Counted from the first letter of the stretch, positions 1 to 6,310 are shown. The stretch: DNA of 8,357 bases from Candidatus Rokuibacteriota bacterium (GCA_003220195.1 QHRT01000026.1:1-8357), one strand, 5' to 3'. Notes: a model not told the origin generated them from the letters alone. Program-made: numbers and translations.

Positions 1-611
1 ACGAACTTCGCTTCGCTCGTGATGTCCCAGAGGCCGAGCGTCCGGAGTGCGTCCATGATCGCGTTCGGTGCGACCCCACGGACACCCGGCTGATGTGCTC
101 CGCCCGCCTGGACGATGCGCCAGTCATCGCCGCCGGCCGGGCGAGCCTCGAATGCTCCCCCCGTCCGCTCGACGAGCCGCGCCAGCATCTCCGGGTCAGC
201 CGTCGAAAATCGCAGGCTGCTTCCGGACAGCGTGCCGTCCCCGAGCAGCGCACCGAGGAGCCACGGATCGAGCGGCAACGGATCCGAGTGACCGTAGTCG
301 CCGGACGGCACGTCGATCCAGAGCCGATGCGAGTACCGGGTGATTGCGAGCATCGCGGCAAGACGCGCGGTGCTGAGCGTCCGCGGCTCGCGCCAGCTCC
401 GGGAGTGGACGCGCCACAGATGCTCCGCGCAACATTCGGTGGAGCGTCCGTCCGAGAACGTCACGCGATAGACCTGCCTGGGCCCCTGTGGAAACACTCC
501 GCTCACCATCGAGGGACGCCCGTCGACGGACGCGAGCGCGTCGCCAGGACGGAGATTCCCCATCCGGGTCCACCCGGTCAGCGTCTTCACCATCGCGTCG
601 ACCGGCTGGGC
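1..611 (-). other. Class 3-like intein with LAGLIDADG endonuclease block in the DnaB Walker A loop (partial)
   Basis: This in-frame insert begins directly after GRPSMGK of DnaB; 203 residues are visible. Intein residue 1 is Ala rather than Cys or Ser. Block A-like sequence follows (TGWTRMGNLRPGD, residues 12-24). Block B reads ECCAEHLW (59-66), with His64 and Trp66 and with Cys61 where most inteins have the Thr of TxxH. Near residues 125-150 is LLGALLGDGTLSGSSLRFST, a LAGLIDADG (DOD) endonuclease block C, followed by ADPEMLARL. The visible end, ALRTLGLWDITSEAKF, resembles the stretch between the two LAGLIDADG motifs. Family knowledge: class 3 inteins start with a non-nucleophile and use a Trp-Cys-Thr triad (W in block B, C in block F, T in block G). 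They occur in mycobacterial and phage DnaB at this same P-loop site. The block F Cys and block G Thr/Asn are outside the window, so the class is inferred from the N-terminal half. Base composition matches the host gene. Confidence 0.9.
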
Positions 612-1262
612 TTTCCCCATGCTCGGGCGCCCCGCGATGATGATGAAGTCCGACGGTTGGAATCCCGACGTCTCCAGATCGAGCTTCTCGAACCCGGTCG
701 CGACGCCGGTGACGTGCTCCTTGCGCTCGTAGAGCCGCTCGATGTACTCGAACGTGTTCTTGAGGATCTTGCCGACCGCGACCGCGCTGCCTTCGAGCCG
801 ACGCTCGGCCAGGCTGAAGATACGCCGCTCGGCCTGGTCCACCAGGCTCTGGACGTCTTCCTTGGCGTCGAAGGCGTCGGTGATCGCCTCCGTCGAGACC
901 TGGATCAGCTCGCGCAGCAGCGCCATGTCCCGGACGATCTGCGCATACGACATGAGATAGGCGGCGATCGACGCCTGCTCGACCAGGAGCGCGAGCGCCG
1001 CCGGTCCGCCGACGGACGCCAGTCGCTCGTTCCGCCGGAGCTCTTCGTTGAGGGTGATCAGGTCGACGGGCTCGCCGCGGTCGAAGAGACGCAGCATCGC
1101 CTCGTACGTCGTGCGATGCGCGTCCGTGTAGAAGTCGGACGGCCGGAGGATCTCGATGACGCGCGGCAGGGTTTCACGGCCCTCGAGCAGGACGGCGCCG
1201 AGGACGGCACGCTCGGCGTCGAGGTTGTGTGGTGGGATCCGGGACGGGAGATCCGCGGCCAA
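1..1262 (-). CDS. dnaB: Replicative DNA helicase DnaB, intein-interrupted, partial (C-terminal part beyond window)
   Basis: DnaB is the hexameric ATP-driven helicase that unwinds DNA at the replication fork and binds primase. The 420 visible codons stay open to the window edge. Residues 1-217 are the N-extein. It starts with the DnaB N-domain signature PPHNLDAERAVLGA (about residues 10-23), followed by the linker and the start of the RecA-like ATPase domain (VATGFEKLD, then FIIIAGRPSMGK). The Walker A motif stops after GK and an intein follows, so the Thr expected next must lie beyond the left edge. The start is TTG at 1262: it is the only usual start codon between the in-frame rplI stop (27 nt upstream) and the conserved N-domain. 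No Shine-Dalgarno sequence is visible, so translation is probably coupled to rplI. It is the last visible gene of the rpsF-ssb-rpsR-rplI-dnaB operon. The host ATPase is functional only if the intein splices out. Confidence 0.93.
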   Translation of the reverse strand, partial: MAADLPSRIPPHNLDAERAVLGAVLLEGRETLPRVIEILRPSDFYTDAHRTTYEAMLRLFDRGEPVDLITLNEELRRNERLASVGGPAALALLVEQASIAAYLMSYAQIVRDMALLRELIQVSTEAITDAFDAKEDVQSLVDQAERRIFSLAERRLEGSAVAVGKILKNTFEYIERLYERKEHVTGVATGFEKLDLETSGFQPSDFIIIAGRPSMGKAQPVDAMVKTLTGWTRMGNLRPGDALASVDGRPSMVSGVFPQGPRQVYRVTFSDGRSTECCAEHLWRVHSRSWREPRTLSTARLAAMLAITRYSHRLWIDVPSGDYGHSDPLPLDPWLLGALLGDGTLSGSSLRFSTADPEMLARLVERTGGAFEARPAGGDDWRIVQAGGAHQPGVRGVAPNAIMDALRTLGLWDITSEAKF

Positions 1263-1289
1263 AGACGCGTGGTGGGCCCGGATGCGCTG

Positions 1290-1745
1290 CTACTCTGCGG
1301 CTTCTTCTCTGACGACGTTGACGCGGAGCTGTGCGGTCACCTCGGGATGCAGTCGAAGGCCCACCGTGTGTTCCCCCAGCGCTTTGATCGGCTCGTCCAG
1401 CAGCACCCGGCGGCGTTCGATCTTGACGCCGCGCGTGTCCAGGAACTCCACGATGTCCTGCGATGTCACCGAACCGAACAGCCGCCCCTCCTCCGACGCC
1501 TGCCGTCGATCCTCGTAGAGCAGGTCTTCGACGCGCGCCCGGAGCGCGTCGGCGTCGCCCTTGATGCGGTCGGCCTTCGCATCTTGCTGACGACGGATGT
1601 GCTGGAGGTTGTTCAGGTTGCCCGCCGTCGCGGTGAGCGCGAGCTTCTTCGGAATCAAGAAGTTGCGGGCGTAGCCATCGGACACGTCCCGCACTTCGCC
1701 GCGGCGTCCGAGCTTCGGCACGTCGTCCAGCAGGATGATCTTCAT
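1290..1745 (-). CDS. rplI: 50S ribosomal protein bL9
   Basis: bL9 is a large-subunit protein that bridges towards the neighbouring ribosome and affects frame maintenance. The 151 residues match the usual family length of about 150. The N-terminal domain (residues 1-50) is typical, with MKIILLDDVPKLGRRGEV and GYARNFLIPKKLA. A long charged connecting helix follows (about 45-80), then the C-terminal domain (GRLFGSVTSQDIVEFL onward). ATG at 1745 lies 7 nt after the rpsR stop. The intervening GAGTGAG gives only a weak ribosome binding site, which suggests coupling to rpsR. The gene sits between rpsR and dnaB, the conserved order in many bacteria. Nothing looks broken. Confidence 0.97.
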   Translation of the reverse strand: MKIILLDDVPKLGRRGEVRDVSDGYARNFLIPKKLALTATAGNLNNLQHIRRQQDAKADRIKGDADALRARVEDLLYEDRRQASEEGRLFGSVTSQDIVEFLDTRGVKIERRRVLLDEPIKALGEHTVGLRLHPEVTAQLRVNVVREEAAE

Positions 1746-1752
1746 CTCACTC

Positions 1753-1980
1753 TCACTCGGTCGTCACGTACGGCAGGAGCGCCACCGTGCGCGCCTGCTT
1801 GATCGCATGCGTGAGGAGACGCTGATGCCGCGCACAGCTGCCGGAGATCCGTCGCGGGATGATCTTGCCCCGCTCGGTCACGAACGTCCGGAGCCGGCGC
1901 ACGTCCTTGTAGTCGACCAGGTCGACCCGGTCCGCGCAGAACTTGCAGACCTTGCGCCGCCCGAAGCGGCGCCTCTTCAT
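1753..1980 (-). CDS. rpsR: 30S ribosomal protein bS18, zinc-ligand (Cys) form
   Basis: bS18 binds 16S rRNA in the platform of the small subunit as a heterodimer with bS6. From the ATG at 1980 the protein has 75 residues. It shows the family core RRKVCKFC, the long basic stretch TERGKIIPRRISGSCARHQR, and the end ALLPYVTTE. Cys12, Cys15, Cys49 and His52 form a CxxC...CxxH set, as in the zinc-binding variant of bS18. The start is uncertain. ATG 1980 has no Shine-Dalgarno sequence at normal distance, while a perfect AGGAGG (2010-2015) sits 8 nt before an in-frame ATT at 2001. That start would add seven residues (MPTPQKP), and an in-frame TGA lies just upstream of it. The gene follows ssb after a 75-nt gap and precedes rplI by 7 nt. 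Confidence 0.96.
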   Translation of the reverse strand: MKRRRFGRRKVCKFCADRVDLVDYKDVRRLRTFVTERGKIIPRRISGSCARHQRLLTHAIKQARTVALLPYVTTE

Positions 1981-2009
1981 GGGCTTCTGCGGTGTGGGAA
2001 TGGCTCAAT

Positions 2010-2015
2010 CCTCCT
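2010..2015 (-). promoter_or_regulatory. Strong Shine-Dalgarno (AGGAGG) upstream of rpsR
   Basis: The minus strand carries a perfect AGGAGG 29 nt before the first rpsR ATG, which is too far to serve it. It is 8 nt before the in-frame ATT at 2001-1999, the best spacing. This site therefore argues for initiation at ATT or, less likely, for a sequencing error or mutation in an ATG there. Confidence 0.6.
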
Positions 2016-2020
2016 GAGCG

Positions 2021-2052
2021 TCGAAGTATAGCGCGCGCCTCACGGGCCGTCT
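2021..2052 (-). promoter_or_regulatory. Weak candidate internal promoter before rpsR
   Basis: The minus strand has TATACT (2030-2025), five of six matches to a sigma-70 -10 box, in the ssb-rpsR gap. The hexamer 17 nt upstream (GAGACG, 2052-2047) matches the -35 consensus at only three positions and overlaps the end of ssb. It could give extra rpsR-rplI-dnaB transcript, but the support is thin. Confidence 0.2.
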
Positions 2053-2055
2053 CGA

Positions 2056-2475
2056 TCAGAACGGCACGTCGTCTTCGCCGGTCCCCGGCGTCTCCTCGCC
2101 GAAGGACTCGCCCGCCGGCACCGGCACCGGCGCGGCGGCGCCGCCGCGGCCGCCCATGAACTGGACGCGCTCGGCGACGACCTCCGTCACGGATCTCTTC
2201 TGGCCGTCCTTGGTTTCCCAGTCCCGGGTCTGCAGCCTTCCCTCGACGAGAACCGGCCGTCCCTTGTCGAGATACTCGCGACAGCTTTCCGCCTGCTTGC
2301 CCCACACCACGACCGTCAGGAAGCAGGTCTCTTCCCGCTTCTCCCCGGTCTGGGTCGTGTAGTTGCGATTCACCGCGAGCCGCAAGTCCGCCACGGCCGT
2401 GCCGCTCGGGGTGTAACGGAGTTCCGGGGCCCGCGTGAGGTTACCGATCAGGAACACCTTGTTCAGGCTCGCCAT
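2056..2475 (-). CDS. ssb: Single-stranded DNA-binding protein SSB
   Basis: SSB coats single-stranded DNA during replication, repair and recombination, and recruits partner proteins through its C-terminal tip. The 139 residues comprise an OB fold (about 1-108, with NKVFLIGNLTRAPELRYTPSG at the start and conserved Trp58 and Trp86). A short Gly/Ala/Pro-rich linker (109-128) and an acidic tail ending EDDVPF follow, the canonical partner-binding tip. The linker is much shorter than in E. coli SSB. ATG at 2475 overlaps the rpsF stop by one base (TGATG) and has GAGGAG 8 nt upstream, so it is coupled to rpsF. Placement between rpsF and rpsR is the classic order. Confidence 0.97.
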   Translation of the reverse strand: MASLNKVFLIGNLTRAPELRYTPSGTAVADLRLAVNRNYTTQTGEKREETCFLTVVVWGKQAESCREYLDKGRPVLVEGRLQTRDWETKDGQKRSVTEVVAERVQFMGGRGGAAAPVPVPAGESFGEETPGTGEDDVPF

Positions 2476-2876
2476 CAGCCGATCTCCTCGAGTGCTCGCT
2501 CTCCGGTGGAAGGCGATTCCCCGGCAGGGGGTACTGTCCCGGTCGGGGGTTCTTGGGCTTTCGTCGGCCGGGCCTTGCGACGGACGGGGACTCGAGTGGA
2601 CAGGAAGCGCAGGACGTTCTCGTTGAGACCGAGTTGCCGCTCGAACTCCTTCACCGTGGCTGGCTCGGCAGACGCCTCGTAGACGGCGTACGTTCCCTCG
2701 CGCTGCTTCGCGATGTCGTACGCGAGACGGCGCTTCCCCCAGTTGTCGACCTTGGCGACTTCCGCGCCGAGAGACGTGAGGTTTTCACCGAGCTGCGTGA
2801 GCAGCGCCGCCGCTTCCTCATCCGTCGGGCGTGGATCCAGGATCACCAGAATCTCGTATGAACGCAGGTCACTCAC
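2475..2876 (-). CDS. rpsF: 30S ribosomal protein bS6
   Basis: bS6 pairs with bS18 on the 16S rRNA central domain. The visible protein has the bS6 alpha/beta fold: RSYEILVILDP at the N terminus, then VDNWGKRRLAYDI and REGTYAVYEASAEP, then the ENVLRFLSTRV motif near residue 95. It is followed by a Pro/Glu-rich tail of about 35 residues, as found in longer family members. The coordinates use the in-frame GTG at 2876 (133 residues). However, the Shine-Dalgarno GGAGGTGA (2880-2873) overlaps that GTG and is well placed for CTG at 2867. Starting there gives MRSYEILVIL, which matches the canonical bS6 N terminus MRxYE exactly. I consider the CTG start more likely biologically. This is the first gene of the operon. 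Confidence 0.95.
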   Translation of the reverse strand: MSDLRSYEILVILDPRPTDEEAAALLTQLGENLTSLGAEVAKVDNWGKRRLAYDIAKQREGTYAVYEASAEPATVKEFERQLGLNENVLRFLSTRVPVRRKARPTKAQEPPTGTVPPAGESPSTGERALEEIG

Positions 2877-2880
2877 CTCC
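2873..2880 (-). promoter_or_regulatory. Near-perfect Shine-Dalgarno GGAGGTGA deciding the rpsF start
   Basis: Eight bases on the minus strand match the anti-Shine-Dalgarno complement. The core GGAGG ends 8 nt before CTG 2867 and abuts, in fact overlaps, the GTG at 2876. The spacing therefore favours the CTG as initiator. Confidence 0.6.
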
Positions 2881-2887
2881 CCGGGTC

Positions 2888-2914
2888 TTCCCTCTCAGTA
2901 TTCGCGAAAAGGAA
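2888..2914 (-). promoter_or_regulatory. Hairpin in the rpsF leader, possible bS6:bS18 autoregulatory element
   Basis: On the minus strand TTCCTTTTC (2914-2906) can pair with GAGAGGGAA (2896-2888) over 9 bp, including two G-U pairs, around a 9-nt loop. It ends just before GACCCGGGGAGG, which holds a CCG and the ribosome binding site. In many bacteria the bS6:bS18 dimer represses its own operon by binding a leader RNA with an unpaired CCG. The position fits, but I could not match the known consensus fold, so the role is inference. Confidence 0.3.
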
Positions 2915-2934
2915 CTGGGTCGAGCGCTAACGCT

Positions 2935-2964
2935 AGCAAACATCGCCATTACCCGCAAGGTCAA
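2935..2964 (-). promoter_or_regulatory. Candidate sigma-70 promoter for the rpsF operon
   Basis: On the minus strand TTGACC (2964-2959, five of six to the -35 consensus) is followed after 18 nt by TTTGCT (2940-2935, three of six to the -10 consensus). A start near 2928 would give a leader of about 55 nt holding the hairpin at 2888-2914. It is the best candidate I see in this intergenic region, but the -10 box is poor. Confidence 0.3.
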
Positions 2965-2980
2965 CGCCTCGAATTGGATA

Positions 2981-3017
2981 CACATGGATCCACATCTACC
3001 CACATTCATGTCCACAT
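2981..3017. repeat. Four phased CACAT repeats (10, 10, 12 bp spacing) upstream of rpsF
   Basis: The plus strand shows CACAT at 2981, 2991, 3001 and 3013. The last two are part of an exact 11-mer CCACATTCATG at 3000-3010 and 3012-3022. The spacing is close to one DNA helical turn, which would put each unit on the same face. The array lies just upstream of the candidate rpsF promoter. Several units also resemble degenerate DnaA boxes (ATCCACA, ACCCACA, GTCCACA), each about seven of nine to TTATCCACA. The function is unknown. Confidence 0.5.
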
Positions 3018-3068
3018 TCATGCAAACCAGTCGCGCAACGACCGCACGGCACCGCCCGGCCGTTTCGA

Positions 3069-3087
3069 GCGCGGGCTTCGCCCGCGC
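3069..3087 (-). terminator. Hairpin 3 downstream of groEL
   Basis: GCGCGGGC (3069-3076) and GCCCGCGC (3080-3087) form a perfect 8-bp stem with a 3-nt loop. It is the third and most distal hairpin after groEL. No T-tract follows on either strand, so it may be structural or a weak back-up terminator. Confidence 0.35.
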
Positions 3088-3101
3088 CAACTGAACGCAA
3101 A

Positions 3102-3127
3102 GGGAGCGGGCCGCGCGGCCCGCTCCC
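3102..3127 (-). terminator. Probable groESL transcription terminator (26-nt perfect palindrome)
   Basis: GGGAGCGGGCCGC (3102-3114) is followed directly by its exact reverse complement (3115-3127). Read on the minus strand, the GC-rich stem is followed by TTTGCGTTCAGTT, a weak T-rich tail. It lies about 55 nt after the groEL stop, and the T-rich tail is only on the minus-strand side. This fits an intrinsic terminator for groESL. Confidence 0.6.
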
Positions 3128-3146
3128 ACAGCTTCGAAGGGGACGT

Positions 3147-3177
3147 TTCGGAGGGGAGGCAGCGCCTCCCCTCCGAA
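3147..3177 (-). terminator. 14-bp perfect hairpin directly after groEL
   Basis: TTCGGAGGGGAGGC (3147-3160) pairs perfectly with GCCTCCCCTCCGAA (3164-3177) around a 3-nt loop. It begins only 5 nt past the groEL stop. No T-run follows on the minus strand. It could stop transcription together with the next hairpin or protect the groEL mRNA 3' end from exonucleases. Confidence 0.5.
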
Positions 3178-3182
3178 CCTGA

Positions 3183-4802
<1,620 letters not shown>

Positions 4803-4820
4803 GGATGGATGTCCTCCTCA

Positions 4821-5108
4821 CTAATCGAGAATCGCGAGGATGTCGTCCTCGCGCAGGATCAGGTACTCGTCGCCGTCGATCGTGACCTCGGAGCCGGAAT
4901 ACTTTCCGAAGAGGATGCGGTCGTTGCTCTTGACGTCGAGCGGCACGCGCTTGCCGTCCTCGGTGACCTTGCCGTTTCCCACGGCCACCACGCGCCCACG
5001 CTGCGGCTTTTCCTTCGCGGTGTCGGGGATGATGATGCTTCCAGCGCGCGCCTCATCCTCCTCCTCGCGCTTGACCAGAATGCGATCGTGGAGCGGACGA
5101 ACCTTCAT
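4821..5108 (-). CDS. groES: 10 kDa co-chaperonin GroES
   Basis: GroES is the heptameric lid that caps GroEL and closes the folding chamber. The 95 residues match the family. The start is MKVRPLHDRILVK, and the mobile loop (about 16-32) carries the hydrophobic tripeptide Ile25-Ile26-Ile27 that contacts GroEL. The roof region and the end GDEYLILREDDILAIL are also typical. ATG 5108 has a strong Shine-Dalgarno AAGGAGG (5124-5118) 9 nt upstream. It is the first gene of groES-groEL and is preceded by a CIRCE operator and a -10 box that overlaps it. Confidence 0.98.
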   Translation of the reverse strand: MKVRPLHDRILVKREEEDEARAGSIIIPDTAKEKPQRGRVVAVGNGKVTEDGKRVPLDVKSNDRILFGKYSGSEVTIDGDEYLILREDDILAILD

Positions 5109-5140
5109 CGCTTCCTACCTCCTTCGTGAGTGACTGATGG

Positions 5141-5158
5141 ACCCGCCGCCCGGCGGGT
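5141..5158 (-). promoter_or_regulatory. Stem-loop in the groES leader
   Basis: ACCCGCC (5141-5147) and GGCGGGT (5152-5158) form a perfect 7-bp GC-rich stem with a 4-nt loop. It lies between CIRCE and the groES ribosome binding site, 16 nt upstream of the Shine-Dalgarno. It may stabilise the messenger or modulate its translation. CIRCE itself can form a second stem-loop in the same leader. Confidence 0.4.
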
Positions 5159-5177
5159 GTTGACTGACCTCGCGGCA

Positions 5178-5204
5178 TTAGCACTCGGGAAGAGCGAGTG
5201 CTAA
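5178..5204. promoter_or_regulatory. CIRCE operator (HrcA binding site) of groESL
   Basis: The sequence TTAGCACTC-N9-GAGTGCTAA is a perfect match to the CIRCE consensus. HrcA binds it and represses groESL until heat shock. It lies about 70 nt upstream of the groES start and overlaps the candidate -10 box. hrcA itself is not in the window. Because a divergent gene starts 50 bp away at 5254, the operator could affect both directions. Confidence 0.97.
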
Positions 5205-5231
5205 TATAGCCGCGCCGCTCAGCTCGAGCAA
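5203..5231 (-). promoter_or_regulatory. Candidate groESL promoter overlapping CIRCE
   Basis: The minus strand has TATATT (5208-5203, five of six to the -10 consensus), exactly 17 nt downstream of TTGCTC (5231-5226, only TTG conserved). The -10 box overlaps the first two bases of CIRCE on this strand, the arrangement expected for HrcA repression. Transcription would start near 5196. Confidence 0.6.
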
Positions 5232-5253
5232 GGAGAAAATCGGGAGGGCAAAA

Positions 5254-6210
5254 ATGCCGGGCAGCCTGTTTATTTCCAATATGTTGCCAGACGAAGCCAG
5301 GGCGTTGATTCCGGCTCACATCACCGTCGATTACCACGCTTCCGAATTGCCTCTGGCGAAGGGTGAGTTGATGGGCCGCCTCCAGGGCAAGGACGCCCTC
5401 ATCTGCCACATCATCAGCAAGATCGACGACGACGTGCTGGCGCGCGCGCCCGGGTTGAAGATCGTCGCGAACGTGGCGGTCGGCTACGACAACATCGACG
5501 TCGCGGCGGCCCGGCGGCACGGCGTCATCGTCACGAACACGCCCGACGTCCTCACCGAGACGACGGCCGACTTCGCGTGGGCGCTCCTGATGGCGGCCGC
5601 GCGCCGGGTCGTCGAGGCGGACGCGTACGCGCGCTCGGGACAGTGGACGTCATGGAAGTGGAGCTTGCTCTGGGGCGGCGACATTCATGGAAAGACGCTG
5701 GGCGTGCTGGGCTTCGGTCGGATCGGACGAGCGGTCGCCCGACGTGCCCTCGGATTCGGAATGCGCGTGCTCTACCACGACGAGGTCCGCGCCGATCCCG
5801 CGACGGAGCGCGACCTCCATGCCACCTACACGGATCGGAAGACTATTCTCCGCGAGGCCGATTTCGTCAGCGTGCACACCCCGCTCTTGCCGGCGACAAG
5901 GCATCTGATCGACGAAGCCGCGCTCCGCAGCATGAAACGGACCGCCATTCTCGTGAATGCCGCCCGCGGCCCCATCGTCGACGAGGCGGCGCTGGCGCGC
6001 GCGCTCGGCGAGGGCTGGATCGCCGGCGCCGGACTCGACGTCTTCGAGGAGGAGCCGAAGATCCACGCGGGGCTCGTGTCGGCGAAGAACGTCGTGCTCG
6101 CCCCGCACATCGGCAGCGCCTCGGTCGACACGCGCATCGCGATGGGGACGCTCGCCGTCCGGAACTGTCTCGCCGTGCTCGAGGGCAAGCCGCCGATCAC
6201 GCCCGTATGA
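5254..6210 (+). CDS. D-2-hydroxyacid dehydrogenase, glyoxylate/hydroxypyruvate reductase (D-glycerate dehydrogenase) type
   Basis: This cytosolic enzyme probably reduces glyoxylate or hydroxypyruvate to glycolate or D-glycerate with NAD(P)H. The 318 residues fit the family. Motifs seen: NVAVGYDNIDV (73-83), TNTPDVLTETTADFAWALLMAAARR (94-118), Rossmann loop GFGRIG (153-158), catalytic Arg238 in NAARGP, Glu267 in EEEP, and His285 in PHIGSAS. The Arg-Glu-His spacing (29 and 18 residues) equals my recollection for the archaeal glyoxylate reductase GyaR. Asp176 at the end of the second beta strand (YHDE) suggests a preference for NADH; this is inference. Exact substrate cannot be read from sequence, and related phosphonate or lactate dehydrogenases are alternatives. 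ATG 5254 has GGAGG 6 nt upstream. The gene stands alone on the plus strand, divergent from groESL. Confidence 0.93.
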   Translation: MPGSLFISNMLPDEARALIPAHITVDYHASELPLAKGELMGRLQGKDALICHIISKIDDDVLARAPGLKIVANVAVGYDNIDVAAARRHGVIVTNTPDVLTETTADFAWALLMAAARRVVEADAYARSGQWTSWKWSLLWGGDIHGKTLGVLGFGRIGRAVARRALGFGMRVLYHDEVRADPATERDLHATYTDRKTILREADFVSVHTPLLPATRHLIDEAALRSMKRTAILVNAARGPIVDEAALARALGEGWIAGAGLDVFEEEPKIHAGLVSAKNVVLAPHIGSASVDTRIAMGTLAVRNCLAVLEGKPPITPV

Positions 6211-6281
6211 ATCGACCACCTCCGGGGCCCCGAGCGGCGCGCGGACGCGCCCGTATGGCCCCCGATACCCCCACACGCTCG

Positions 6282-6308
6282 GCGGGCGCCGGGAGACCCC
6301 GCGCCCGC
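6282..6308. terminator. Hairpin between convergent genes, possible bidirectional terminator
   Basis: GCGGGCGC (6282-6289) pairs with GCGCCCGC (6301-6308). An inner GGG/CCC extension closes an AGA loop after one C-C mismatch. It lies in the 100-bp gap between the dehydrogenase stop (6210) and the stop of the minus-strand exonuclease (6311). There is no T-tract, so termination is inferred from position and stem strength. Confidence 0.45.
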
Positions 6309-6310
6309 CT

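Noticed and set aside
93..1802. Long plus-strand open frame of 569 codons
   Set aside because: It lies antisense to dnaB, rplI and part of rpsR, whose proteins match known families. The Arg/Asp/Val-rich product has no recognisable domain, and such frames are common opposite GC-rich genes.
2001..2010. TTG at 2008-2006 as an alternative rpsR start
   Set aside because: It is out of frame with rpsR, and an in-frame TGA lies just before the ATT codon.
1742..2305. Minus-strand 187-codon frame overlapping ssb and rpsR
   Set aside because: It is out of frame with both conserved genes, and its Arg/Gly-rich product resembles no family.
2929..2940. GCTA-GCGT-TAGC inverted repeat near the rpsF promoter
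   Set aside because: The 4-bp arms are too short to rise above chance in this window.
2976..3016. Possible replication origin (DnaA-box cluster)
   Set aside because: No box matches TTATCCACA better than about seven of nine. No AT-rich unwinding element or dnaA/dnaN neighbour is present, so I report only a repeat.
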